Shown: positions 9,200-17,535, numbered from the stretch's first letter. The stretch is 50,226 nt of DNA from Candidatus Peregrinibacteria bacterium RIFOXYB2_FULL_33_20 (GCA_001788835.1 MFXK01000016.1:1-50226); one strand, 5' to 3'. Notes: generated from the sequence alone by a model not told the origin. Numbers and translations are program-made.

Positions 9200-9970
9200 T
9201 TATCTAAAATACTTAACCGCATTTTCAAAAATCCTTAAACACTCACCCCCTTCTCGACCTTCAATATTCCAATCAGGGTGATGATTTTTTTTGCTATTAC
9301 ATTCTGGATGAGGCATTAAACCCATAATTTTGCCATTAGGAGAGCAAAGACCGGCAATGGCTTCAGTTGATCCATTAGGATTAACTGGATAATCCTGCGT
9401 TGAATTTCCATTTTCATCGACATAACGGAAGATCACTTGATTCTGATCCTTAATTCTCTTCAAAGCTTCATCATTGGCCAGAAATCGTCCTTCGCCATGA
9501 GCAGTAGGCATGCGCAATATTTGTCCTTCCATTCCTTTGGTAAAGACACAATTTGATGGTTGCACTTTCATATTTACCCAACGGCATTCAAAATGATTGG
9601 AAGCATTATGAGTAAGCGTTGCTTCAATTTGTCCGACATTGGCAAAAGGTAGCAGTCCAGTACGAATTAAAAATTGAAAACCATTGCAAATACCAATCAC
9701 CAATTTATCCTCAGAAATAAATTTCTGCAGTTGAGTCTGAAAATGAGCTAAAGATTTGGAGGCCCAAATTTTGGCCGACATCACATCATCGCCATAAGAA
9801 AATCCGCCCGGACAAAGTAAAATTTGAAAATCATCAAGACGTTTCTCCCCCTTTTCCAGTTCAATTAATTGGATAATTTCATAGTCAGCGCCAGCCTGAA
9901 TCAAAGCATATGATGTCTCCTGATCACGATTTATGCCAGGACTGAAAATAATAGCGGCTTTTGGTTTCAT
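9200..9970 (-). CDS. purQ: FGAM synthase glutaminase subunit PurQ
   Basis: A class I glutamine amidotransferase that supplies ammonia to PurL for formylglycinamidine ribonucleotide synthesis. The nucleophile Cys95 sits in ICNGFQFL, and the His/Glu pair H221/E223 in MPHPE; PGGFSYGDD forms the oxyanion region. At 256 residues it is slightly longer than Bacillus PurQ (about 227) and similar to other longer PurQ proteins. It lies 114 bp downstream of the purSL gene on the same strand, probably in one transcript; the gap holds a short 9-bp repeat array. Confidence 0.95.
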   Translation of the reverse strand: MKPKAAIIFSPGINRDQETSYALIQAGADYEIIQLIELEKGEKRLDDFQILLCPGGFSYGDDVMSAKIWASKSLAHFQTQLQKFISEDKLVIGICNGFQFLIRTGLLPFANVGQIEATLTHNASNHFECRWVNMKVQPSNCVFTKGMEGQILRMPTAHGEGRFLANDEALKRIKDQNQVIFRYVDENGNSTQDYPVNPNGSTEAIAGLCSPNGKIMGLMPHPECNSKKNHHPDWNIEGREGGECLRIFENAVKYFR

Positions 9971-9973
9971 GTT

Positions 9974-10005
9974 GTAAGGTTTAGAAGGTTTAAAAGGTTT
10001 GGAAA
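9974..10005. repeat. Short 9-bp tandem repeat
   Basis: Three drifting copies of a 9-mer (aaggtttag, aaggtttaa, aaggtttgg) between purQ and purSL. Unit length differs from the 7-bp phase seen in most other gaps. Confidence 0.6.
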
Positions 10006-10084
10006 AGTAAAAATGTAGAATTTTATGTCTATGGCGAAAAGTAATTTTAGGACAAAGTAATTTATAAAAATTTTAAATTTTGAA

Positions 10085-12940
10085 CTACCCAAACACCTTC
10101 TTCATTGGCTCTTTCCAGCTCTTGAACAATTTATCAGTTTTTTCCTGAATTAAAATCTTATCTTTATCTTTAAAAATAATCTGTCCGTTATTATTAATTT
10201 CACCAATGATTTCACATGGAATATCACCGCAGATTTGTTTTAAATTTTCAAAATCATGTTCTGCTACCTCACCAACGAATCTACAAGGTGATTCTGAAAA
10301 CAAATATTCAAAATTTTTCAGGTCTCGGTTCTCAATTCTCAACTCTATCTCCACCCCAAACATTTCTCCAAAAGCCATTTCTGTCACACAACCAGCCAAA
10401 CCTCCTTCTGAAATATCGGCACAAGATTTGATTAATCCATTCTGAATACCTTTATGAATAGCTTGATAAGTTTTGAAAGCCACCGCCTTCTCAATATCAG
10501 GCACTTTTGATCCGACATAACCCAAGACATCATAATAAATTGATCCGCCCATTTCTGCCCTCGTTTCTCCAATCAATACAATTTTATTACCAACCTTTTT
10601 GAACGGTGAAGAAATAGTCTTATTAATATCATCAACCACGCCAAAAGTCGAAACGCAAAGCACTGGCGGAATATGAATTTTCTCGCCCGTGGCTTGGTTG
10701 GTATAAGTAGAGCTCAAACTATCTTTACCAGAAATAAACGGCATCTTGTAAGCCTTGGAAAGTTCGACACAAGCTTCAATTGATTTATCCAAATCAGCTA
10801 TAAATTTGCTGTCAGGTTTCGGCCAGATAAAATTATCAATCAACGCTAAATTTTCAGGATTAGCACCCTGGCAAACCGCATTGGCGATTGCTTCATTAAT
10901 TGCCCATTTTGAACCCAAATATGGATCGATTTTATTTAAAACTGGATTTAGACCATGAGAAATAATCAAGCCCTTGCCACATCCTGGGATTGGTTCCAGT
11001 ACACTGGCATTATTTGGCGCTGAATGGGTTTTGCCACAAAGAGGCATCTGAACGGCGGTGCCTTGCACATTATGATCATATCTTCTGATAATTGGCTCTT
11101 TGGAACAAACATTCAAATTGCTTAAAATTTTATGCAAACTTTCCGTATAATCATCTTTACTAACTTCATTTTCACTTGGATCGGGAAAACTGGAAACGAC
11201 ATAATTCCCTTTTATTACTAATGGATTAAGACCTTTATGCACAAATTCCATCGGCAAATCGCAAAGAGTTTTATCTTCATAAGTGACCAATAATTTGTTA
11301 TCCCCAGTAAATTTACCCAAAACCGTACTTTCAACCGAGTATTTTTCACAAATTTTCTTTGCCTTGTCTAAATTCTGAGGATCAAGCGCTACCACCATTC
11401 TTTCCTGACTCTCGGAAATAAAAATTTCCCAAGGCGCAAGTCCAGTATATTTCAAAGGTGCTTTTTCCAATTCCACATAAGCGCCAGTTTTTTCACCCAT
11501 TTCACCGATAGCCGAAGAAAAACCACCGGCCCCGCAATCAGTGACAGCATGAATCATATTTTCCTTACTGAGTTCCAAAACCGCATCAAAAGTTCTTTTT
11601 TCTTCAATTGGATTGCCAATTTGCACGGCCGTAGAATTGACCGTGGCAGTTTCTGCGGTCATTTCCGCGCTGGAAAAAGTTGCACCATGAATACCATCAC
11701 GACCAGTTCTACCACCAATGACAAAAATCAAATCACCAAAATTAGGTGCTTTTTTGATCGCTTTATCAAGCTCAATCAAGCCATAAGAACCGACAATAAT
11801 GCTTGGTTTGCAACGAAAATCATGATGAAAATGAACTGAACCATTAGGAGTTGGTATGCCCATTGGATTCCCATAATACGACACGCCCCGAACCACACCT
11901 TTCAAAGTAAAACGTGGATGTTTGCATCCTTCTGGAATTTCGGATTCAGGGCAATCAGGCAGACCAACGCAAAACATATCTGTGGAAGCAATTACTTTGG
12001 CCCCTTGTCCAGTACCGGCAATGTCACGGAAAACCCCTCCCGAACCAGTAGCTGCTCCGCCAAATGGATCAAGGGCTGATGGTGAATTATGCGTTTCCAC
12101 TTTGCCGCAAATGCCATATTTATCATCAAATTTCCAGACACCGGAATTATCCACGAAAATTGAGACAGCGTGCGAATGATTAATTTCTTTGGTGGCGTTC
12201 TTAAGTCTTTTGAATAAAGATTCTTTTTCTACTCCATCAATAACCAGCTTAGCGTTAAAAGTCTTGTGACAACAGTGTTCTGACCAGGTTTGCGCCAAAA
12301 TTTCCAATTCCGCATCATAAGGATCACGTCCTAGTTCTTGAAAATAATTTTTGATAGTATGCATTTCTTCCAAAGTCAAAAACAAGGTATTCTTGGAAAG
12401 TTTCATCAGCTCCTCATCAGTCATATCTCTAATTGGTATAATTTTGATTTCTCCAGTTTGTCCTGATAGAATCAATGTCTTGGGCATACCTGTCCTAATA
12501 TCTTCAATAGTTGAATTCATAACTAATTTATTTATAACCGCCTGAATCTCACTTTGATTTAAATTTTCCCCATAAAAACAATAAACGAAACCAGTATCAG
12601 CGGCAATTAAGCTGGTGACGCCCAAGGCATGAGCGGTATCAATAATACTTTGCACTTCTGGGTTCATCATGCCTGGCTTATAAGCCACTTCCACTTGATA
12701 AGGATGACTAGGATAGAAATCCTGATCAATAGCAAAATCTTGCCAAACCTCTTCCACTAACAATTTATCTTTTAAAACAGCTAATTCTTCTTCGTTTATT
12801 CCTTCGAGATAAAACTTTTTGACACATCTAATCTCAGAAATCGTTTGCACTCTCAAAAATTCTTTGGCATCTGCAAGCAAACCTGCCCCTTTGGCATCAA
12901 TTTTCGGATCTTTTGGAAATGTGGAAATGGTATGAATCAT
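10085..12940 (-). CDS. purL: FGAM synthase, PurS-like domain fused to PurL
   Basis: Converts FGAR to FGAM using ATP and ammonia from PurQ. The 951-residue protein has an N-terminal region (about 1-170) resembling two PurS-like modules. The PurL catalytic core follows, with SEHCCHKTF, KVETHNSPSALDPFGGAATG, VTDCGAGGFSSAIGEMGEK, FISESQERM, FISGKDSL and ISEGGLAGCVTEM. There is no C-terminal glutaminase domain, which is the separate purQ downstream. The layout is thus intermediate between the three-protein PurS/PurL/PurQ system and the single 1300-residue enzyme. The start ATG faces a divergent gene at 13016 across a 75-bp gap that must hold both promoters. Confidence 0.95.
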   Translation of the reverse strand: MIHTISTFPKDPKIDAKGAGLLADAKEFLRVQTISEIRCVKKFYLEGINEEELAVLKDKLLVEEVWQDFAIDQDFYPSHPYQVEVAYKPGMMNPEVQSIIDTAHALGVTSLIAADTGFVYCFYGENLNQSEIQAVINKLVMNSTIEDIRTGMPKTLILSGQTGEIKIIPIRDMTDEELMKLSKNTLFLTLEEMHTIKNYFQELGRDPYDAELEILAQTWSEHCCHKTFNAKLVIDGVEKESLFKRLKNATKEINHSHAVSIFVDNSGVWKFDDKYGICGKVETHNSPSALDPFGGAATGSGGVFRDIAGTGQGAKVIASTDMFCVGLPDCPESEIPEGCKHPRFTLKGVVRGVSYYGNPMGIPTPNGSVHFHHDFRCKPSIIVGSYGLIELDKAIKKAPNFGDLIFVIGGRTGRDGIHGATFSSAEMTAETATVNSTAVQIGNPIEEKRTFDAVLELSKENMIHAVTDCGAGGFSSAIGEMGEKTGAYVELEKAPLKYTGLAPWEIFISESQERMVVALDPQNLDKAKKICEKYSVESTVLGKFTGDNKLLVTYEDKTLCDLPMEFVHKGLNPLVIKGNYVVSSFPDPSENEVSKDDYTESLHKILSNLNVCSKEPIIRRYDHNVQGTAVQMPLCGKTHSAPNNASVLEPIPGCGKGLIISHGLNPVLNKIDPYLGSKWAINEAIANAVCQGANPENLALIDNFIWPKPDSKFIADLDKSIEACVELSKAYKMPFISGKDSLSSTYTNQATGEKIHIPPVLCVSTFGVVDDINKTISSPFKKVGNKIVLIGETRAEMGGSIYYDVLGYVGSKVPDIEKAVAFKTYQAIHKGIQNGLIKSCADISEGGLAGCVTEMAFGEMFGVEIELRIENRDLKNFEYLFSESPCRFVGEVAEHDFENLKQICGDIPCEIIGEINNNGQIIFKDKDKILIQEKTDKLFKSWKEPMKKVFG

Positions 12941-13015
12941 GGATGGAAATTTTTAAAAAACATTGCTAGAATAATATCTTAGTCTTTTTTTGGCAATTAA
13001 ATTATAAACTCAATC

Positions 13016-13621
13016 ATGAAATTTGACACACTATCCGCATCAGAAGAAAAAAAAACAACGAGAGCCATCGCTACAATCACCGCGGAAACATACCCCAAAA
13101 GAGAATATCTCCCCTCAAAAGATAATGTTAAGGCAATAAGTTCAGAAATAGCTCAAATTATAAAACGAATTATTGATAGCATCCCAGACACAGATACAAC
13201 CATGGTCGAACCAATCACGCAGTTTAGCAGAAAAGAATTCCACGAAATTTTGACAAAATATTGGCAAACATTTTTAATACACTTTAAAAAAAATCTGAAA
13301 GCTTTTATATTTTTTACTGGCACTCCTATCAAAATAAAAACAGGTATCACGATTCCTGAGCTATCATGGATAGATTTTGAAAACTGCTATATAGATTTTG
13401 ATATAAGATGGGGGAACCAAAATCAAGGTATCATTTTATTTCAGGTCCAGAATAATTCAACCGTAGTGTATTTAATTGTGCACCCATCAATCAAGCCAAT
13501 TGATCCCAAGAAAGGTAAACCAAAAAATACCGATATTTTGGTGAGAGAAGAGTGGATCATTACGTTTTTTCCAAATCCACCCACAGTGTCATCAAAAAAA
13601 ATTATTTATAATTGGAAATAA
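13016..13621 (+). CDS. Hypothetical protein
   Basis: A protein of 201 residues not recognised as a known family. It has no signal peptide or membrane segment. The N-terminal third is charged and helical; the central and C-terminal parts alternate hydrophobic beta strands (WIDFENCYIDFDIRW, IILFQVQNNSTVVYLIVH). It is transcribed divergently from purSL and convergent with a tiny secreted-protein gene 8 bp downstream. Probably a soluble lineage-specific protein. Confidence 0.65.
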   Translation: MKFDTLSASEEKKTTRAIATITAETYPKREYLPSKDNVKAISSEIAQIIKRIIDSIPDTDTTMVEPITQFSRKEFHEILTKYWQTFLIHFKKNLKAFIFFTGTPIKIKTGITIPELSWIDFENCYIDFDIRWGNQNQGIILFQVQNNSTVVYLIVHPSIKPIDPKKGKPKNTDILVREEWIITFFPNPPTVSSKKIIYNWK

Positions 13622-13629
13622 TCCATTAA

Positions 13630-13806
13630 TTATTCTCCGTCGTGAGTGTTTACATAATGATTAAAGATCATATCTTTTAACTTCTCTATACAAAATGATG
13701 GATCTGAGCCAATACAACTATTGCCAGTCCAATAAAAAGCATACGCCTGGGCATTCATGGCCATTACACTCACCAAAACAAGCAAAGTGATAAAAAGTTT
13801 TTTCAT
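13630..13806 (-). CDS. Tiny secreted protein with two cysteines
   Basis: A 58-residue frame from ATG (13804-13806) to TAA. It begins MKKLFITLLVLVSVMAMNA, a textbook signal peptide with a likely cleavage site after AQAYA. The mature part is about 35 residues, carries Trp near its start, two Cys (GNSCIGSDPSFCIEKL) able to form a disulphide, and an acidic tail ending HDGE. Function unknown. A gene of similar design lies at 15214-15369 on the same strand. Confidence 0.65.
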   Translation of the reverse strand: MKKLFITLLVLVSVMAMNAQAYAFYWTGNSCIGSDPSFCIEKLKDMIFNHYVNTHDGE

Positions 13807-13877
13807 ACGAAAAAAAATTAATTTATAAAAACGACAAAAACTTTATACACAACTTCACAAAATTGATAAATATTTTT

Positions 13878-14315
13878 TTATTTAATGCCTTTGACTTTTT
13901 CGTAAATCATATTATGAGCTAGCCTCAAAACTTCTTTATTATTATCATAAGTCAATCTTTTTAAAGCTTCTTCAAAGTTAAGCCAGGCAAAATGCAAATG
14001 TTCATGAGAAATTTTTACTGTTTTTTCTGCAGTCTTTGCTAAAAAAAGAGTTGCAAATTTATGATAAGTGATATTGTCGTAAACACAAAAATAATCAAAT
14101 TCAAATTTATGTTTAGGATCTAATTCAAGATTTTTTATAGCAGTTTCTTCCCAAATTTCCCTTTTGGCGGTTTCTTCCAAAGTTTCATTTCCATCTTGTA
14201 TGCCTTTTGGGAAGCCCCAGGCTTTGTCTGGATATTGTAAAAGCAAATAAAGAATTTGATTGTTTTCAATCCTGTAGAGAATGGCACCGATAGTTTTTAG
14301 TTTAGCAGTTTGAAT
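13878..14315 (-). CDS. Nudix hydrolase, Ap4A-hydrolase-like; start codon unclear
   Basis: Nudix enzymes cleave nucleoside diphosphates linked to another group. The Nudix box runs from GIQDGNETLEETAKREIWEE with the usual Gly of EExG replaced by Ala (EETAI). It follows LLLQYPDKAWGFPKG, a pattern typical of dinucleoside-tetraphosphate hydrolases. The first conserved strand, TIGAILYRIENNQILY, is encoded upstream of the only TTG in frame (14246). Between that strand and the in-frame stop at 14352-14354 there is no ATG, GTG or TTG. The end given here, 14315, is an ATT codon that would give the usual short N-terminus. The gene may use a rare start codon or be decaying. Confidence 0.7.
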   Translation of the reverse strand: MQTAKLKTIGAILYRIENNQILYLLLQYPDKAWGFPKGIQDGNETLEETAKREIWEETAIKNLELDPKHKFEFDYFCVYDNITYHKFATLFLAKTAEKTVKISHEHLHFAWLNFEEALKRLTYDNNKEVLRLAHNMIYEKVKGIK

Positions 14316-14351
14316 AGAAAAAAATATAAGAAAATATATTTCTTTATTATC

Positions 14352-14579
14352 TTAATGTTCTCCACGATCTTTTATTTTTAGCATTTCTTGTTGTGCAGCT
14401 TCTTGCTCTTCACTAAATTTTATTTCTAGCACTGCTTTTAGGGTCTCTCTTTCTAAAGCTATAATAGTATTAGAATCAATTACATCTTTACCACCATATA
14501 TTTCTTGAGTTTGCCTGTCATATTGATCTGGCTCGTAGATCATTTTCTCTAATAATGAAAGATGTTTTTTACTAAGCAT
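14352..14579 (-). CDS. Small hypothetical protein
   Basis: A 75-residue charged, helical protein (MLSKKHLSLLEKMIYEPDQYD...) with no signal peptide or membrane segment. It lies in the same reading frame as the Nudix gene just downstream, separated from it by the TAA at 14352-14354. It is followed upstream by yajQ on the same strand. No family recognised. Confidence 0.5.
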   Translation of the reverse strand: MLSKKHLSLLEKMIYEPDQYDRQTQEIYGGKDVIDSNTIIALERETLKAVLEIKFSEEQEAAQQEMLKIKDRGEH

Positions 14580-14607
14580 AGATTAACGTTTAAGAAATAA
14601 AAAAAAA

Positions 14608-15102
14608 TTATCTATAATTTGTAAATTGCAGTGGAACTTTAATGTTTTCTAAACTTTTTATATAAACCATAACTGCCTGCAAATCATCTTTACTTTTGGA
14701 TGAGACTCTAACGCTATCGCCTTGGATTGTGGGTTTAACTTTGGGAAAATTATCACGAATCATTTTGGACAGTTTCTTGGCCGTTTCCTGATCCAAAGCC
14801 TTAATAAGTTTAATCAATTGCTTAAATCTCATACCGCCAGCATCTTCAATTTTTTGGGGATCAAGGATTTTTGGTGACAAACTCCTGTTTATAAGCTTCT
14901 GAATCAAAATGCCCATTACGGCCTGCATTTGATATTCATTAACAGTGTTAACATTGATATCATTCTCTGTTAAATCAATTTCAATATGTGAATCTTTCAG
15001 ATCATATCTGGTTGACACTTCACGCCTTACCTGATCAACCGCATTACGAAGTTCCTGAGCATCAAACTGGGAAACAATGTCAAAAGAAAAATCAGAAGCC
15101 AT
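14608..15102 (-). CDS. yajQ: YajQ family nucleotide-binding protein
   Basis: A 164-residue protein matching the compact YajQ family (about 163 residues). It starts MASDFSFDIVSQFDAQELRN, followed by the conserved STRYDLKDS and FKQLIKLIKALDQETAKKL and the C-terminal VRVSSKSKDDLQAVM. It folds as two ferredoxin-like halves. Family members bind nucleotides, cyclic di-GMP in Xanthomonas and Pseudomonas; the ligand here is not known. It lies in a minus-strand run with small genes of unknown role. Confidence 0.93.
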   Translation of the reverse strand: MASDFSFDIVSQFDAQELRNAVDQVRREVSTRYDLKDSHIEIDLTENDINVNTVNEYQMQAVMGILIQKLINRSLSPKILDPQKIEDAGGMRFKQLIKLIKALDQETAKKLSKMIRDNFPKVKPTIQGDSVRVSSKSKDDLQAVMVYIKSLENIKVPLQFTNYR

Positions 15103-15170
15103 GAGGAATAAAAAATAAAGAAATGGAAACCTTTTTTATTTTAGCTTAAATTTTCAAAATGAAAATAAAA

Positions 15171-15199
15171 AAACCGAAGTTTTTTAAATCCTTCGGTTT
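15171..15199 (-). terminator. Rho-independent terminator of the small secreted-protein gene
   Basis: On the minus strand, AAACCGAAG and CTTCGGTTT form a 9-bp stem with an 11-nt loop, followed by a T-rich tract. It starts 15 nt after the stop codon of the gene at 15214-15369. Confidence 0.85.
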
Positions 15200-15213
15200 C
15201 AATATATTTTTAC

Positions 15214-15369
15214 TTATCTAAGGCATGACTTTGTAACAACATCCCAGCTTCCACCATTCACTACACACCGAATGGCATCAGAATGCCAAGACCATGTCCC
15301 GGCAAAGGCCACCGCAGCAAGATTAAAAAGGACCACAGCGCTTACAAAAACAAAAATAATTTTACGCAT
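15214..15369 (-). CDS. Tiny secreted protein with two cysteines
   Basis: The preferred start is the ATG at 15367-15369, giving 51 residues. MRKIIFVFVSAVVLFNLAA is a clear signal peptide, with cleavage probably after AFA before GTWSWHSD. A longer frame adds 16 residues upstream but would spoil the signal peptide. The mature chain is about 28 residues, Trp-rich near its start, with two Cys (IRCVVNGG and KSCLR) close to the C-terminus. A strong terminator follows, so it is transcribed as its own unit. Function unknown. Confidence 0.7.
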   Translation of the reverse strand: MRKIIFVFVSAVVLFNLAAVAFAGTWSWHSDAIRCVVNGGSWDVVTKSCLR

Positions 15370-15663
15370 CTTAAAAATATTAAAAAATAAAATTGTCTTT
15401 TGAAAAAAGTAAGTCAAAGGATAGAGTCATTCTAATAAAAAATAAATCTATTTTTTGACAATGAACTTGACATCAAACAAGATATTTTTCTTAAATAAAA
15501 TCCACCTTAATCACCAATTAAATTTTCATCAGAAACTTCATATCTCACAACTAATGGGACTTGATTTAATAAACAACGGAACCAAAAAAATATATCCAGC
15601 ACTTTACTTAAAAAACGGATCAAGCGAAAAATAGTTTGAAGAAATTTTAATTTATCGCCAACC

Positions 15664-16014
15664 GTCATTCCTGCGAAGGCAGGAATCCAGTAGAGGACTC
15701 ACTTCGATAGCGTTTATATATTTTATATGGAGGATTAGTTAAAACAAATAATATAAATGTTTAATTTGTTTCTCTTTTTTAATTGCTGAAATAGAAGTAT
15801 CAAATTCTTCATATCATACTAATCTTGATACGTTATATTTTGATGAAAAGCTTTTATTAATTTATTCTTTATGTTCAGTAATTTTTCTTTCTAAATTATT
15901 TGTCATTCCTACATATAAAGTACCATTACGTTTACTAGCAAGAAAATGTACAAAATAAGTTTTATCCATAAATAATCATTATATTTACTGGATTCCTGCC
16001 TTCGCAGGAATGAC
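15664..16014 (-). mobile_element. 351-bp GIY-YIG element with perfect 29-bp terminal inverted repeats
   Basis: Positions 15664-15692 and 15986-16014 are exact reverse complements over 29 bp (ends gtcattcctgcgaaggcagg). The interior carries a decayed GIY-YIG nuclease frame on the minus strand. No transposase is encoded, so any movement would depend on the nuclease or on enzymes supplied elsewhere. Confidence 0.85.
15739..15969 (-). pseudogene. GIY-YIG endonuclease pseudogene
   Basis: One minus-strand frame from ATG 15969 reads MDKTYFVHFLASKRNG, TLYVGMTNNLERKITEHKE, stop, INKSFSSKYNVSRLV, stop, YEEFDTSISAIKKEKQIK. This is a GIY-YIG-type small endonuclease with two in-frame nonsense codons (TAA at 15862-15864, TGA at 15814-15816) and no frameshift in the recognisable part. 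The normal C-terminus is not recognisable after KQIK. It is the cargo of the element at 15664-16014. Confidence 0.8.
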
Positions 16015-16104
16015 CTTACGACAAATAACATCCATCATTTCTGGTCTTTTCATGAATTTTTTAAATTATTTATTCAAACTATTTTTCGCTTGCTCCAAAA
16101 AACA

Positions 16105-16132
16105 TTGACATAAATAAAAAAACTACTATAAT
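16105..16132 (+). promoter_or_regulatory. Sigma-70-type promoter
   Basis: TTGACA (16105-16110), 16-nt spacer, TATAAT (16127-16132), both perfect hexamers, 26 nt upstream of the ATG at 16159. The predicted leader is only about 20 nt, with no Shine-Dalgarno sequence. Confidence 0.85.
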
Positions 16133-16158
16133 AATCCTCCCAATTAACTTCTATCAAC

Positions 16159-17148
16159 ATGTTAAAACAACACGAATCAGCTCCTACGGCACCAATAACT
16201 CCATCAAAGGGAATGTTAAAAGACATTTTAGATTATTTACCATCTTCGGCAACTTCCATACTACTAGCAAGAACTTTCCTATTGGCTTGTCTAGGGGCTA
16301 TAACTTTTACCGCCCCTGTGCATGCTCAAATCAATGATTCAGAAGCACCTGCCTCTGAAATATCAAAACCAAAAAAAACAAAAACCTTAACTGATCTTGA
16401 ACCTAAACCAGTTGGGAATCATTTCCCATTCACATTAGCAGCTATTCCTCTGAACGACGAAAACATCAAGTTAGATGTAGCTACAGATAATATTGGCATT
16501 TTGAAACTTACCATAAATGATCAAGATTTGCCAATCCTGTATCTAGACTTTTCAAATGACACAGCACAAGCATACCCACTATTTTCAGACCCTGCTTTTG
16601 ATAGCTTACCTGCAACTCTATGTACAGCCATGAATGAAGAATATGCAGAATTAATCACTCAAACAATTCAGCCTGTAATGCAAGAAGCTGTGCCAGCACA
16701 ACATAAACGCGGACAAATTTCCAGAGATTATATGAGTAAAGTAAAAGATGGCAGTATCCCCCCATCATCACTGACTTGGCAAGCGGAGCAATTACAAATG
16801 CCTACATTCCCACAAATTAATATCAAACAATTAGCAAAGCAAATTACAAATCTTATTGATGCAGCTCAACAAACCACACAAAGATTTAATGAAGTTCAAC
16901 AAACTACACAGAGCCAAACTCCTGGCACTTCAAGTTCAACCTCCTTTGATATTCCTCTTGCAGATGGCCAAAAAATAAAATTCCGCATCAAATCTAATAA
17001 AGATGGAACTACTACCATTACCGCTCAATATGAAGATGGCACTGCAGTTATTTTTGCTGACGGAAAAACACAAGTTACCACCAATAATCCCGGAGAAGAA
17101 GTGGGAAAAATCGTTCAAGCTCTTAATAGTGCCCCTACTTCAAAATGA
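16159..17148 (+). CDS. Hypothetical secreted protein
   Basis: A 329-residue protein of no recognised family. A long polar n-region (MLKQHESAPTAPITPSKGM, about 35 residues) precedes a hydrophobic core (LLARTFLLACLGAITFTAP) and a likely signal-peptidase site VHA before QIND. The central part is rich in Gln/Thr, with a small internal repeat (AAQQTTQRFNEVQQTTQSQ). The C-terminal 70 residues are beta-rich with repeated DG turns (IKSNKDGTTTITAQYEDGT). It has its own near-consensus promoter and ends with TGA, overlapping the convergent gene at 17135 by 14 bp. Confidence 0.75.
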   Translation: MLKQHESAPTAPITPSKGMLKDILDYLPSSATSILLARTFLLACLGAITFTAPVHAQINDSEAPASEISKPKKTKTLTDLEPKPVGNHFPFTLAAIPLNDENIKLDVATDNIGILKLTINDQDLPILYLDFSNDTAQAYPLFSDPAFDSLPATLCTAMNEEYAELITQTIQPVMQEAVPAQHKRGQISRDYMSKVKDGSIPPSSLTWQAEQLQMPTFPQINIKQLAKQITNLIDAAQQTTQRFNEVQQTTQSQTPGTSSSTSFDIPLADGQKIKFRIKSNKDGTTTITAQYEDGTAVIFADGKTQVTTNNPGEEVGKIVQALNSAPTSK

Positions 17149-17464
17149 TATAAACCAATATCGCCCCTAAAACCACCCCTGCCACAACAAAAGCCCATTT
17201 GGGATACTCAAGGTCTTTTGGTTCGTCGGCATTCGCTAAATCTGCTAACAAGTTAGAATCAATAACCACCTCTTGATCGGCGTTATTTTCGATGATTTCC
17301 AAAAAACTATGTTTTGCCACCAATTCCACGAACTTACCAAATTTAATTTTCACCTTGGTTGATGGTTCTTGGGTTTCTGTCTCTTCCTCAATATTACGAA
17401 TTTGAAAAGCATTTTTATCGCCATCTTTTTCGTCAGGGATTGATTTGAGATTAAGGTCAGACAT
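17135..17464 (-). CDS. Hypothetical tail-anchored membrane protein
   Basis: A protein of 109 residues, acidic for the first 85 (MSDLNLKSIPDEKDGDKNAF), ending in a single hydrophobic segment at about 90-108 (WAFVVAGVVLGAILVYIILK). This predicts a cytoplasmic domain held by a C-terminal membrane anchor. No family recognised. It is downstream of pilT on the same strand, with a 71-bp gap filled by 7-bp-phased repeats, and could share its transcript; a role in pilus function would be guesswork. Confidence 0.65.
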   Translation of the reverse strand: MSDLNLKSIPDEKDGDKNAFQIRNIEEETETQEPSTKVKIKFGKFVELVAKHSFLEIIENNADQEVVIDSNLLADLANADEPKDLEYPKWAFVVAGVVLGAILVYIILK

Positions 17465-17476
17465 GAAATAATTTTA

Positions 17477-17530
17477 AATTCTTAATTCTTAATTCTTAAT
17501 TAATTCAGAATCCAGAATTCAAAGTTTAAA
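17477..17530. repeat. Heptad-phased repeat
   Basis: aattctt repeated three times (17477-17497), followed by cagaatc, cagaatt, caaagtt, taaaatt (17507-17530). It fills most of the gap before pilT. Confidence 0.7.
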
Positions 17531-17535
17531 ATTTC

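Larger units (their letters stand above)
15616..16096. mobile_element. Composite repeat: outer inverted repeat around the GIY-YIG element
   Basis: Left arm 15617-15646 (ggatcaagcgaaaaatag then tttgaagaaat) and right arm 16041-16096 (ending cgcttgctcc) are inverted relatives of each other. The same two arms, in the same order, flank the DUF559 remnant at 46382-46719. The GIY-YIG element with its own terminal repeats lies between. No target duplication is obvious. Confidence 0.55.

Noticed and set aside
12941-13015. Purine riboswitch upstream of purSL
   Set aside because: The 75-bp gap is too short and shows no recognisable aptamer pairing.
15461-15634. 57-codon frame starting MNLTSNKIFF
   Set aside because: It runs into the left arm of the composite repeat, has low-complexity composition and no ribosome-binding site; likely chance.
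15814-15816. TGA recoded as an amino acid, suggested by TGA at a usual aromatic position in the GIY-YIG frame
   Set aside because: The same frame also has a TAA, and TGA ends intact genes such as those at 16159 and 7013. Standard code with a pseudogene is simpler.
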